Shown here: positions 43,393-54,756 of the stretch, one piece after another
Numbering within the stretch: the stretch's first letter is position 1
How the letters are laid out: each line of letters opens with the position of its first letter
Assembly (NCBI GenBank): GCA_903813345.2
Contig: CAIIXF020000005.1
Location: forward strand, 22,263,375-22,323,374
Direction: 5' to 3'
Source of the DNA: Owenia fusiformis
Lineage: Eukaryota; Annelida; Polychaeta; Sabellida; Oweniidae
DNA length: 60,000 nucleotides
Notes under the pieces: model-generated
Database searches by the model: none
What the model saw: the letters and a program-made list of their open reading frames with translations, nothing else
Told to the model about the DNA's origin: nothing
Made by a program: the position numbers and the translations under genes

Positions 43393-43562
43393 TTTCTGAA
43401 ACATGTTTTCAGTTGCTCAAAACATGCCAATGTTTCATGATATTTCTCATGTTCAAATTGGTGCAAATAGATTTTCAAGGCGGTGACTTAAGGTGCAGAA
43501 TTTCAAGTAGGTTGAACAACGGCTTGCTTAAACACCAAGAGAGGTCACTTCTATTTTGCAAG
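43393..43562 (+). CDS. Isolated candidate exon
   Basis: A strong acceptor (ACATTTTTATTTTTGACAG) and donor (CAAG|GTAAAT) bracket 170 bases that stay open in one frame. The frame starts with two bases and ends in phase 0. The peptide begins SETCFQLLKTCQCF and ends LKHQERSLLFCK. It shows no family resemblance, and no neighbouring exon is found in phase. It may be an exon of an unseen gene or chance. Confidence 0.22.
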
Positions 43563-43894
43563 GTAAATGTGATCACCTGACTTGAGAAGGAAGGAGACGT
43601 CATGGTTTATCACATTGGATTTATGTTATGATTCCCATGAAAGACAGATTGCTACAGGATATCCTTGGGTAATATATTCTCAAGATCCATCCATAGATTT
43701 TCCAAAGTGAGATCTAATTCCCTCTTTTGTCTCAAGACAATTAAGGAAGAAAGAGTTAGTCACATTTATTTGTTAAAGGCTCTGTTTTTCACTAGAATTT
43801 TATCTGAATAAGTGGATATATGTTCTGGAAGTCACATTTGGGAAATTAACTCAAGAAGGATACAAAATGATTTAAATGTTCACTGCTTTATGTT

Positions 43895-44050
43895 TTTCGC
43901 AAATTATTCTTTTTATCAGACTTTGAAAGAGTGCTGTATTGTTGTTGCCTTGTTCAACTCAATTCTGACCAATATCTAAATGCACTATCTGACTTTCTTG
44001 CATTTTATACCAATTTAGAGTATATACTATATTTCTATTCATTTTTATAT
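43895..44050 (+). repeat. Dispersed repeat, family A copy
   Basis: TATCTGACTTTCTTGCATTT, CCAATTTAGAGTATATAC and a TATTTCTATTC end fit. The left block is weak. Confidence 0.4.
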
Positions 44051-44062
44051 CACAACCACATA

Positions 44063-45440
44063 GTGTGGGGCCATATTGTCAGCCTAGGCGCGTATGTATG
44101 TCCGTCTGTCTGTCTGTACGTCCAATAGTTTTCTCCAAAAACTGCTAGAGACCGCTATAAACTTTAACATCTTAATTAACTCAATTCATTCTACATCTGA
44201 TTAGGTTTTGAACATGTTGGCTCAGTCATGGCAGCCATTTTGAATGGCTTAAGAAAAGTCAGCGAGTGATGATAACTTGCATCATATTAATAAGTAGCTT
44301 TATAGATAATTTCAGGTGTCCTGTATTGTAAAAGCCCATGTCATTGTTAAGAGTAGTTTTATGTGAAAATTTTTTTGTAAAAGTAATCATCAAAAACTTA
44401 TATTTGCTTTTTTATTGTCAGCCATTTTTGTCTTTTCTGTCATAAAATCTTGTCTGTTAAGTCGTGTCTACGTGTTTTCAGACAAACCATTTGACAGATC
44501 GATTTCAAAGGACGATTCTCTGTTTGGAGAACGAAGTTCATCAATCTAAATGAGCATTATCCCTGCTTCGGACTTTGATTTTTTTTACATAATATAGATT
44601 TGAATGTCTTCTTTTGAATAGTCATAATTTAATTTGGTTTCTAGATTTGTCGCAAAAAAATATTAGCGCAGTACACTGATGAACTTCTTTCCCCAAATCA
44701 AGACTTGTATTTTATTGAATCGGTCTAATTGAGCGTTACCCCTGCTTCAGACCAATTTGTTATTTTTACATCTTGTAGATTTAAATGTCCTCTTTTGAAC
44801 ATTCATAGTTTAATTTGGGTAATATTTCTATATTTTTCATGAAAATATTTATTAGCCCAGGAGATGGTTCTCCGAACCGAGAATCGTCCTTTCCAGGGAT
44901 GATTGTTTGATTCTCGATCTGATTAGTCTTTGGGCATTCTGGGTAAATATTAAGGTGGCCATTTTGGATTTTCCATCCAAGTATCTTGTCTTCAAAGTTT
45001 TGTCTATGCATTTTCTGGTGAACCATTTGACAGAATGATTTTAAATTTTTATGGATAATTTGAAAATGTCAAACTGATTAGTTTTTGGGCATTCTAGGTA
45101 TAATGTTATGGTGCCATTTTGGATGATATTCTGTCCTAAAATCTTGAATGTAAAGTCTTAATTGTCTACGGTTTTCATGCGAACACTTTGACAGATTGAT
45201 TTCAAATTTTTGAAAATCTCAAATTGATTAGTTTTGGGCTTTCTGAGTAAATTTTCAGATGGCCATTTTTATTTTTTATTCTGAAATCATGTCTGTAAAG
45301 TCCTGTCTGTGTGGTTCAGGCAAACCGTTTGATGGATTGCTTTAAAAATTTTCAGGGAAGATTCTTTATATGCAACTCTCAAACTGATTAGTTTTTGGGC
45401 ATTCCAAGTAAATGTTAAGGTGGCAAATTATTGTTGGGCA
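44063..45440 (+). mobile_element. Tandem-core element related to the one at 9520
   Basis: It opens with GGGGCCATATTGTCAGCCTA and a GTCT/GTAC microsatellite (about 44097-44123). Then come a block shared with 34681 and at least four units marked by GATTAGTTTTTGGGCATTCT at 44931, 45076, 45226 and 45386. It closes near TATTGTTGGGCACCCATTGG. The units are the same family as the 162 bp repeats at 9606 but far more diverged in sequence and length (145-160 bp). Confidence 0.7.
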
Positions 45441-46029
45441 CCCATTGGTGGGGACATGTTGTACATGTTTGTGTCTTTGTATTTTCTTGTTAACTACATT
45501 CCTGGTCATTCCATTTTGTGTTTGAAAACATGACTACCTTTAAATTTCCCTACTTGTTCAAATTTGTGTGGGCTTGGACTTTTTATATTTCCCTTAGATG
45601 AGAATATGTCAATTTATTTTATAATAGTTCTGTTTTGTAAAATATCTGGAATTGAATTAAGGTTCATCAAGAGGTGAAAAATTGATGGATATTACAAATA
45701 TGTTCATGAACAAAAATATGACAAATTTTAAATAATTTAATTCATAACGTCAAACAAAAATCTCAACAATCCAGATTATAATTATTGGTACATGGTATGA
45801 AAGAGATACATTGTGAATAAAAAAAGGAAAAACTTGACAGCTAGAAAGGTTTACAAACTTTGTGCAAGGTAATTTTAGGTCATATAATACATATATTAAC
45901 ATACTTTGTTTTCTTATATTTATTTTAATATTTTAAGCTGGAGCTATTAAGATGTAGCACCATGCTTGTACAAGTACATTCCCTATTATATTTGAATGCA
46001 TGTAATTTCACCTGCTTCCATTTAGCATA
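45441..46029. other. Intergenic-like DNA, nothing recognised
   Basis: AT-rich sequence between two repeats. I find no features. Confidence 0.35.
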
Positions 46030-46225
46030 TCCCATTTGCTTCATTGCCATCTGCTCATGCTTAGTCCATACAATTTCTCTCAAAATTTTCTAAGGATTAC
46101 ATTTTTTACCTGCATTTCTCTCCAATATAGTGTGCTGTGGTCATGTTTATGTACTTTAATTCTTGCTAATTACACTCTTTGTTCCTCTATTTTGCATTTT
46201 AAAATATGACCACCAGTTATATTTT
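46030..46225 (+). repeat. Dispersed repeat, family A, well-preserved copy
   Basis: ATCTGCTCATGCTTAGTCCA, TTTCTCTCAAAATTTTC, TCTTGCTAATTACACTC, TTGTTCCTCTATTTTGCATT and TTAAAATATGACCACC give the whole series of landmarks. Confidence 0.6.
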
Positions 46226-47020
46226 ACCTCTAGGAATAAGAGAGATCTGCTGCCTAGATGTGCAGAATTAATAACATTTCTTGATTAGATGTCACATGTC
46301 ATGAGTAAAGTGTTTGTCACTTAAAAGAATGGGTATATGAAATGTAGAATATTGATTAATGGTAGATTTAGTGGTAATCAGTGGAACACTTAAGTCAAAT
46401 GATTTAAATTGCAATGCAGTTGAACTCTCTTGACTTGCTTTACAAATCATACATTTGGGTGATAAGTCAGGGTGAGCCATAAAGGTAACCCAAACAAATG
46501 TGAACAACTCTATCATCCAGCGTTGGTTTAAAATCATATTTGGCACAATTGAAAACAATGTTTCTTCATTCTACCAAGTTTCATTGGTCTATCTCAAATG
46601 ACCACAATTTTTAACAAAACATCCTCAAAATGCTGGCCTCATCTCTGGAGGCTAATTTGAACACACCGGGTTCTCCCCATATTTAATAGTCGCAGACATG
46701 GTCATTTGGTGATCTGGGGGGGGGGGGGGGGTCACATTCTCCTTTAAATAAGGTCAAAATAATCTCATGATATAGATCTCTAATTTGAATTTGATTTCCT
46801 CGAATATGATCACACTAAATAGTACTTGTATACTATGAACACATGGAATGACCACAAAGAGCTTAAAACAATGAACCTAGTGAATTTTTTAAATTTGGTG
46901 TTAGATATGTATACAAATGATATTTAATTACAAAGCAAGGGTTGATGAGGTGTCCCCAATCATCTGATCATCCGAGGATCTTCTGGGGAAATACCCATAT
47001 TTTCTGGAATGATATTTTTA
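46226..47020. other. Intergenic-like DNA with G-run
   Basis: No gene is seen. A run of about 16 G residues is at 46716-46731. Confidence 0.35.
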
Positions 47021-48058
47021 TCCCATCGAACGAAGTTCGGAGGGGTATAGGGAACACCTCCGTCCGTACGTACGTCCGTCCGTCCGTCCGTCCGTCCGTC
47101 TGTCCGTCCGTCCGTCCGGGCAATAACTCAAATACCGTTGGCCCGATTTTGTTCATATTTCGTACACATATACCCTATGGGGGTAGAAGTTCTGCTCGAA
47201 AGCCGATTTTCAAAATGGCCGCTCATTTCAAAATGGTGGCCATTTTAGTGACGATTTTACAGTAATTTAGGTGCAATATGTAAAACTGTAATAGCAATAT
47301 GTTTTAAATGTAAAAAAAATTATAAAGGACATTAATAATGCTACAAATGTAGATATTAAAAAGCACATGGCAGCCATCTTGAAAAATGGCGGCCTTTACT
47401 CGTCATTTTAAGATTTTTGCTGTAACTCTAAAAATAGTGGAGCGATTTTGTTCATATTTGGTGTGTGAATACTATAAGCATTGCACACTGTCTAAAGACA
47501 CTTTTGGTAGAAGGCGGCCATTTTGAAAAATGGCCGCCATTTTAACATATTTTGCTATAACTCGAAAAGTAGTAGAGCGATTTTGTTCATATTTGGTATG
47601 TGAATACTATAAGCATGGCACACTGTCCTATGACACTTTTGGTAGAAGGCGGCCATTTTGAAAACAATTTTGAAAAATGGCCGCCATTTTAATGTATTTT
47701 ACTATAACTCGAAAAGTAGTGGAGCGATTTTGTTCATATTTGGTATGTGAATACTATAAGCATGGCACACTGTCCTATGACACTTTTGGTAGAAGGCGGC
47801 CATTTTGAAAACAATTTTGAAAAATGGCCGCCATTTTAACGTATTTTACTAACACTCGAAAAGTAGTGGAGCGATTTTGTTCATATTTGGTATGTGAATA
47901 CTATAAGCATGGAACAACGTCTATTTCTAATGAAGCTTTTGGTAGAAGGTGGCCATTTTCTGGTGTTTTGTATCATGATATTTGCGCTTCGTTTGTAAAA
48001 ATGCCAGCCATTTCTGTTCGATGGGATTCGCTACGCTTTGGCGTTGCCGTTGTTCTGG
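47021..48058 (+). mobile_element. Helitron-like element of a second family
   Basis: It starts TCCCATCGAACGAAGTTCGG after an A and ends GCTACGCTTTGGCGTTGC then CGTTGTTCTGG before a T. The terminal hairpin (ACGC/GCGT) and the CTGG end fit the CTRR rule. The structure parallels the elements at 16487 and 37096 but the sequence differs almost everywhere. The GTCC microsatellite (47062-47118) is longer. The core is 135-147 bp with four units (GCGATTTTGTTCATATTTGG) and contains AAAATGGCCGCCATTTT dyads. The + strand open frame at 47824-48171 spans the 3' end and is a shadow. Confidence 0.82.
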
Positions 48059-48164
48059 TTTTTGTTTGTTTAAAAAATTGGAAAACTGATGTGCGTACAC
48101 TGGCAAAATGGGCTAGCTATACCTCTGAGATGCGTGTAACATCTGAAAAAGTAAACAGTCTAAC

Positions 48165-48290
48165 AGACTAGATGCGAGTAGAAATAATCTTGATTTACGT
48201 CATTGAAAATATGACTTCTAGTTTGGGTTGATTCCTCATAGGCTCCATGTTACAAAACCACAAACAGTGAAATATCTTTTCTTGTTTTGG
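48165..48290. repeat. Low-copy repeat shared with 11431
   Basis: Begins AGACTAGATGCGAGTAGAAA; see the matching segment at 11431-11640. Confidence 0.5.
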
Positions 48291-48542
48291 ACAGATGACA
48301 TTTAGGGGTTATATGAAAATTGAATGCCATGCTATCTGACCCGAATTAGCCACCTGGTTGTGACTCGACTGTAAAATTTGAAACTTCTCGGTTTACAGTC
48401 TTGGTATACAATTTTGCCAGTTGAGCTCTGGAGAGGTCAACAATGGTCCTTTTTCCATATAGCTTTGAAATTTTGTTAAAGTATCGGTTTTAATGAGATC
48501 TGCATTTTTAACCATTAAAGACTAATATTTTCTTCTGTATGA

Positions 48543-49080
48543 TTGACCTCCCTCTCCCCCTTCTTATGAAAGTCAAAATGTTGAATCACGCTTGGTGTAC
48601 ACTAGTCAAAATGATTACCATTCTATCAAAACAACTTTGATTTGCACCTTTATTTACCTTTATATAAATTCTAATGATTTTCTAGTTGTCTAAAAAAGGT
48701 TGGGATAAATCCCCATTGACAAAATGCTGAAAAACCTTTAAAAGTTCATTTACTCTTACAAGGATCACAATTTTAATGTGAAATCACAATCCAAATGTCA
48801 ATAAGATCATACAGTTACATTCCAATGGTGTTTTAAGTTGATCCAAATGGAATTACTTCTTAAATCAAGAAATTAAGTGACTCTGGCAATACATTTACAT
48901 GTATTCTAGCCCTACCCTAGCACTACCAATACCCATGATGCCATCTATTTTCTATTTATATGGAAAAGGGTCAATTGTATATAGTTAGGTCTTGACTTGA
49001 CCTCCCCCTCCCCCTTCTTATGAAAGTCAAAATGTTTATTCACGCTTGGTGTACACAAGTCAAAATGATTACCATTTGAC
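48543..49080 (+). repeat. Pair of ~85 bp direct repeats
   Basis: GACCTCC...CCCCCTTCTTATGAAAGTC, AAAATGTT, TCACGCTTGGTGTACAC and GTCAAAATGATTACCATT occur at about 48543-48627 and 48996-49076 in the same orientation, 453 bases apart. The intervening DNA has no coding content. It could be a local tandem duplication. Confidence 0.7.
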
Positions 49081-50772
49081 CTAGTCAAATAGGCGTTTTG
49101 GAGTTGGAATGTTTATGATCTGCTTAATGAATGCAAATGTTGTTAGGTAGAACGTTTCCAAATAGATTCAGTTGGAATTGTCTTATCTTAATAAGATAAA
49201 CAAAAAGTGAATGCAGAAATTGCAAAAGACAAAACGCTGAGAAACAGAAAATAAATGTCTGTCACCTAATTAAATAACAGTTTACCCCTCCCCCTAACTT
49301 AGTTGATTTTGGACATCAATGTTTTGAGCCGACCCCTTAGTTTATTTAACCATTTCAGTTAATTTAGAGCATTATTACAAGCTATCAATGTAAAAGGTAT
49401 GCTGTCTTTTCTGAATTAATCATATATTTATGACTTCTAATTTCCATAACTAGTCTTGTTTCACTTTCATTATCTTGCTTATAAAACCAAAGGCCCAGAG
49501 ATTTGGACCCGGGTGAAGCTATTAATCAAGCTGTCACTGTTCAGCCAATCAGTGCTAATGTGGTCAGTTTAAATGTCCAGCATATACAGAAACACATGGT
49601 CTGCTACAAGAGAGCTACAGCCTAATGCTATGTTTGTTTACTTCTGAACAGATAAGAGATGACCATTGGTTGAAATTTAAATTTTCAGTTATACTAATGA
49701 GCATATTTACAAAAAGGAAATTGTCTTATTTCACAAAAACTAAAAAAACATTTTAGAATTTGATTTGAAATTTATAGTCATGATAGTTTCACAAACCTCT
49801 GACACAAAAAAGAACTTGGAACTCATGGTAACAATCTTGTTATAGTAGAAAGTTTGAATATTTTCTCATTTTGTTTGAACTGGACATTTAAACTGCCATA
49901 TTTGGCTGTTGTGGGCTGTTCCATCTGCCTTTTATACCCGCTCTCAGCCTTCTGATATATTGTGATAATATCAAGGCATCTATTTTACTCTGCTTCAAAT
50001 CCAACATAGTAATTGTCAAAGCTTTATCTGGGTGCAGAGCCTAGTTTATTCATATTTTGCATGGAGATCACAATATCCTCTACATCTGTATTGTGACATG
50101 GCAAGCAAGCAAGCAATCAATCAACCAACCAAACAAACAAAACTTCTGTTACCATAATATACATATTTGAGATACTCTCATGTTTGCAATAATAAAACCA
50201 TCAATATGTGCATGCTTCTATTCATAACAGCCTATCAAAAAATCAAATATCCAATTTTCTAACTTTTATAGGCGTGTAATCCTATTATCACACTCTGACA
50301 CGATTGGGGGAAATTAGGAGCCCTTTCACTATGAACCTATGAAGGGAAATCAAAGATAAATCTTTTTAATCATTTTCAATAAACGTTATAGACAGTTATG
50401 GGATTGAATTGGGCTTGATGGGTGTTTACCATTGATAAAATATGATGATGGTCACTTTTTATGATTTAAGATAATGCAGCACAGAATATAGAAATATAGT
50501 ATTATAGGCATGTGATTGAATATCTAAATTGTAAAGGAATGCCAGAAGATCAAGGAGTTTTTCTTTTTTGAAATTACTGAGGAAAGTGTGGAATAGGCCA
50601 GGGTCAAATGTTTTGGCATTTTGTCTTTTAACTAAAATTCAGTTGAAACTCCTTGGCATGTTTTAGCATAACAATACTCTTCAAAAATATAAATAACATT
50701 ATTATATTGATCTCCTAGAAATAGAGACATCATTTCATGGATGTATTTTTCTGACTCAATCCCTTACTGGTC
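49081..50772. other. Intergenic-like DNA, possibly with a regulatory patch
   Basis: 49490-49640 is less AT-rich than its surroundings and contains TTAATCAAGCTGTCA and CAGCCAATCAG (CCAAT-like). It could be conserved non-coding DNA, but this cannot be shown without comparison. A degenerate (AAGC/AATC/AACC/AAAC) tetranucleotide run is at 50102-50141. Confidence 0.25.
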
Positions 50773-50915
50773 ACAGGCCCGTAGCCAGGGGGGGGGTCGA
50801 TGGGTCCCCCTGGCCAAAAATTCTTTCAAAATCATTCAGTTTTTCACCATACTGAGCACTTTTTGAGTGATTTTAACCATTTTTAGACCAAAATTATCAA
50901 AAGTGAACCCCCCTG
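50773..50915 (+). repeat. GTAGCCAGGGG-type repeat
   Basis: CCCGTAGCCAGGGGGGGGGT, CCCCTGGCCAAAAATTCTTT and CATTCAGTTTTTCACCATAC are the same series as at 33640 and 53364. Confidence 0.7.
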
Positions 50916-51495
50916 ATAGGTTATAGGTTCAAACAATTGAATATATCATGTCATATTGTTTGTTTTGGTGTTATTATTTGTTCTCATAACATTTTTGTGC
51001 CACAATGGCTGCTCTTATGATTTATACTTCATTGTATTTTTAGTTATTGGTTAGTTCATTTATAGTGAGGTTGATGTAGGGTCTGAAAGCTGTGTTGTCC
51101 TTCATCAGATTTCTTGTGTTTGAGGAAGGGAGCAGAGGAGCAGGGCATTGGCAAAAGATGGTAACAAAAGATATGTTACCATGGCATGTCTTTTATCTAA
51201 AATTGACCGTTCCTATAAAATAACAATTCCAATACATCACATCTCAGAAATTATGAGGATGAATGAATTATCTGCAGATCTGGCTCTATCTTGTAAGATC
51301 AGACATCTGCCAACCTCATTGGACCTGACTCTATAGAGAAATGACAGGTCTCTAATTAAATTGATTTGATCAAGAAGCTCTCAATACTTTGACTTATTAT
51401 TTGATTAGACCTGATTTGTTCTTTATGTTTTAGAGCTTCTTGAAAGTGAATTACAAGTGCATTTCTTGAATATAATCTTGAATATCATAAATAAA
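50916..51495. other. Intergenic-like DNA
   Basis: The + frame 51148-51336 reads protein-like in part (KITIPIHHISEIMRMNELSA), but it ends at an in-frame stop with no donor, so it is not called. Confidence 0.3.
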
Positions 51496-51764
51496 TTTAT
51501 CCTATGCCAAGTAGAGTTTTAGGGAGATAAGTTGGTAAGATATATCCCGTATTCTGATTTTGAGGTTTCCATATCCTGAACCTCCATATCTCCCGCTAAA
51601 TCTCCCGCTCCAGGGCATATCTTCCCGCTTCGAAAAAAATTTAGAAAAAATAAGAAAAAATTTGAAAAAATTGAAAAAAAGAAAAAATTGAAAAAAGAAA
51701 AAAATAGAAAAAATTAAAAAAAAATTTAAAGAAAATGAGAAAACTCTACTTGGTATAGGATAAA
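51496..51764. mobile_element. MITE-like element with 25 bp inverted ends
   Basis: TTTATCCTATGCCAAGTAGA plus GTTTT (51496-51520) is complemented with one mismatch at 51740-51764. The interior holds CTCCCGCT repeats and a long GAAAAAATT-type purine tract. A second palindrome abuts it on the right, so both may be parts of one composite element. Confidence 0.7.
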
Positions 51765-51767
51765 GCA

Positions 51768-51908
51768 GTTATGTATGGTTGGTTTGGATATTGGGTTCAT
51801 CCCTCGTGAGATATGCACATCTACCTTTGGTCCCTACGGTCCCTCAGGTAGATATGCATATCTCCCTCTGGATAAACCCCATATCCAAAACCCCCCAGTG
51901 CATAACCC
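51768..51908. repeat. Palindrome with GGATATTGGG arms
   Basis: The arms 51769-51833 and about 51843-51907 pair (GGATATTGGGTTCATCC with GGATAAACCCCATATCC, TGCACATCTACC with GGTAGATATGCA), around a GGTCCCTACGGTCCC tip. The layout parallels the palindrome at 8297-8400, but the individual bases differ. Confidence 0.7.
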
Positions 51909-51909
51909 T

Positions 51910-52440
51910 TGTGTATTTATTTCTGATATTTTGTTAACTAAATTCTAAGTTGAATAGACCTCTGATGAGGCAATAAAGATCTTAGATCACAATAAGAAAT
52001 TAAACTCTGGACTGAAAGATTACATTTTAGGGTCCAATTAGACTCCAAGTCATTAATCATCTTTATGACTAAACTTTTCATATTTAATTAATAGCTGTTA
52101 GTGTTTATTGTCTCTTTTAATTAGCATCATTGTCTTAAGTTGAGCACCATGAAAACCAAATGACCCATAATGCAACAGTGACCATCAGGCGGCCTTTTCA
52201 GCTCCAATTTGAGATGATTTATGTGATGAATATTAAAATTAAATTGATAATCTTGGAATTTTAGGAGCCTCATTATAGATTTTATTTTAGGATTAGATGT
52301 ATCTGCAGTTTAATTATCCAAATTATCATAGAATGTCATGTTGCCATGGTTATCAAGACAATAGTATGCTAGGTAGAATAAGCATTGTCATGGAAACTAC
52401 ATCTGTGTTAGAAATTTATACATGTACTGTAGTTAATTCT
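51910..52440. promoter_or_regulatory. Possible conserved non-coding region
   Basis: Repeat-free DNA rich in homeodomain-type cores (TTTAATTAATAGC, TTTTAATTAGCATCATTG, AAATTAAATTGAT). It also has two half-matches to RFX X-boxes (GTTGCCATGGTTAT at 52340 and GTCATGGAAAC at 52387). It has the texture of developmental enhancers, but this is only an impression from composition and motifs. Confidence 0.2.
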
Positions 52441-52768
52441 TTCAAAATTAGGATTAAGAAAGATCGAAGGCAGTGAAATGTTCCATGATATACCATATTT
52501 TCCTCTATTACCAAAATCAAGTTCAACATGTACAATTACGATGAAAAAGTATTTGAACAGTAAAGACATCTAAATTAACTTGTGTGTTTACAACAAAGAG
52601 TATTCACCCAAAAAGACATGAATCTGAATATGGTGAAAAAGTATTTGAGCATACGTATACCTGTGTGATTATACTAAAAAGTGTCCGTGCAGACTAAATG
52701 AACTTCAATAATAATGCTTAGGAAAGGAATTTGAATAGTGCAAATATATAATGAACTTGATTTATCAT

Positions 52769-53326
52769 AACCGTATTCTCTCTAAATGCACGCCTTACTT
52801 TTCAAAGAGATATTCTGGCAACTTCAGTGACAAAAAAAACAGGAAAAATTGAATTTTCAAAAAAATAATTGGGTGATAATGGGTTTCATTGACTTTTAAA
52901 TTTACTTTCTGTCATCGATTGAGCCATTTCTGTTTATAATGCTGTAACGTGTCTCCGTAAGCATTCACACTAAAAGTAACAGTGGATATGTGGTAACTTG
53001 AATATCACTGTCAATTTTCAAATTGGCAGCCTGCATGAACAAATGGGAAGTGGATATTTTCATTGATATTGATGCTGCATATATGCATATTAACCATCTA
53101 AAACATATTCAGCAGATTGATAAAATGAATACATAAGGAAAACATCAAGGTATGGCATTCGTTATTCGTGGGATGAGTCCAATTTGAAGGAGAAAATTCA
53201 TGAAATACCCTATTATCGTCCATTTATTAAATTTCGAAAATCCCCAGGGTTATTGTAACTCAAGATATCTTCTACGGGAGAATTTGAGCTAAGCCGCACT
53301 GTGCATTTATGTAGAGAGAATACGGT
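52769..53326. mobile_element. Inverted-repeat element, CGTATTCTCTCTA family, copy 2
   Basis: The ends are ACCGTATTCTCTCTA and its exact complement, with TGCAC flanking motifs inside both. Internal blocks (CATCGATTGAGCCATTTCTG, TTCATGAAATACCC, AATCCCCAGGG) match the copy at 29817. No coding content and no clear target duplication are seen. Confidence 0.75.
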
Positions 53327-53363
53327 GTGCTTGAAATGTAAAAATATAAATAAACTTGTATAA

Positions 53364-53475
53364 GCAGGCCTCCCCTCCCCTGGCCAAAAATTCTCTCTAA
53401 ATCATGCAGTTTTTCACGATTCTGAGCATTTTTCATGTGTTTATGGGACAAATTGTCAAAGTGAACTCCCCTGGA
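53364..53475 (+). repeat. GTAGCCAGGGG-type repeat (truncated)
   Basis: Begins CCCCTCCCCTGGCCAAAAAT and continues CATGCAGTTTTTCACGATTC and GAGCATTTTTCATGTG. It lacks the GTAGCCAGGG start. Confidence 0.6.
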
Positions 53476-54251
53476 ATTTTTTTTGAAAAGTGAACCAAGG
53501 GCATTACAATACCCGGGAATTTATCGGTTCGTGCAGTACTTGTTTGTGATAGCGCCCTCTGTAGGTCACTGTGCTTAATAGCATACAGTAATACGGGGTA
53601 GGATATCGGGAATTCGGTCAGTTTCTATCAGTCGATTACGCTATGAATTGAAGCAAGTGTGACCACTTTATCCACTTAAATAATTTGATAATTGATTAAA
53701 TCTTTAAACAAAATCGAAAAACATGTTATACACTTCCTATCTCCTTAGAAATTAGCATGTATTTATGGATTGTGTTTTCGAACAAGGCTCAACCCAGACC
53801 AATAGGGAAATCCTTATGCTAATTAGTATGACGTCATATTTTCCTGGGGAATCCTAGATTTCAAAGCCTCAGGTAAAAAGCAACTTACTTTTTCACCCAT
53901 TGGAATACATGTAAAATTGGCAAAGTTCAAATCATAATTTCTCAAATCCCAGCCCATCGAATCCTCGCATCCATTCAGATCATGTAGTCCTATTCAAAAA
54001 CTACGTAAACTACATGTAGGACCTGATTACCTCATTGATTTACTGAGACCGCCAAAAATATAATTCAAATTTTTGGTTCAAAATTATTATCTGTCAGCGG
54101 TCCCTGACACTCCTACTAGATATTACCAAACATTAATTGTCAATATATGTACACATATACGTGCCATACATCTACAAAGCAGCAAACTAGTGTTTTAAGT
54201 ACTACTTTTCCTATACCATGACCAAAATAAATCCCACGTGGGTTGTATTGA
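53476..54251. other. Less AT-rich DNA, possible regulatory elements
   Basis: No coding segment is supported. A perfect cAMP-response-type palindrome TGACGTCA lies at 53829-53836, next to ATGCTAATTAG. Single matches of this size carry little weight. Confidence 0.2.
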
Positions 54252-54749
54252 CAGGCCTGTCAACTTGGGAACACCTAACATGAGTGACTTGGAAATGTTG
54301 AACACCTCCCCTCAAAATGTGGACACCTTGGTCCAAATCTGAACACCTTGATCCAAATTTTGAACACCTTGGTTTAAATTAAATTGCATCTTGCCTAATT
54401 TTGAACACCTCAAATTTTTCGCGCTCGCTACGCTGGCGTTTCAAACATCCTTCAACGGGGGGTGGGGGGGGGGTAGGTACGAAAAATTTCTAACAGAATG
54501 CGTGACATATACGTTATTCGCGTGAAAAATCCGAACAAAATGCGTACATTTTTTTCCGACGTTCGTATTTTTGCTGTGTAGACGACCTTTTTTAGAAATT
54601 TTTCTACAGAAATATTTTTGCTTGACAATTACCAGGTAAAATGCGTATTTGCGTGACATTTTCTGTCACGCAAAAATAACTGGCGTGACTTCAAATTCTT
54701 CAGCAAATGCGTGACAAATACGCAAATTGCGGGACAGTTGACAGGCCTG
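54252..54749. mobile_element. 498 bp element of the CAGGCCTG inverted-repeat family
   Basis: The ends CAGGCCTGTCAACT and AGTTGACAGGCCTG are perfect inverted repeats flanked by GTATTGA on both sides (54245-54251 and 54750-54756). The interior has tandem TTGAACACCTTGG phrases on the left and GCGTGACA/GCGTATTTG phrases on the right. No transposase is seen. Related pieces are at 6215-6402 and 7152-7283. The end style and 7-8 bp duplication suggest a hAT-like mechanism. Confidence 0.82.
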
Positions 54750-54756
54750 GTATTGA

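Noticed and set aside
47824-48171. 115-codon + strand frame
   Set aside because: It runs through the tandem core and 3' hairpin of a Helitron-like element; no Rep or helicase motif is present.
51148-51336. 62-codon + strand frame
   Set aside because: Partly protein-like, but it ends at an in-frame stop with no donor and has no neighbouring exon.
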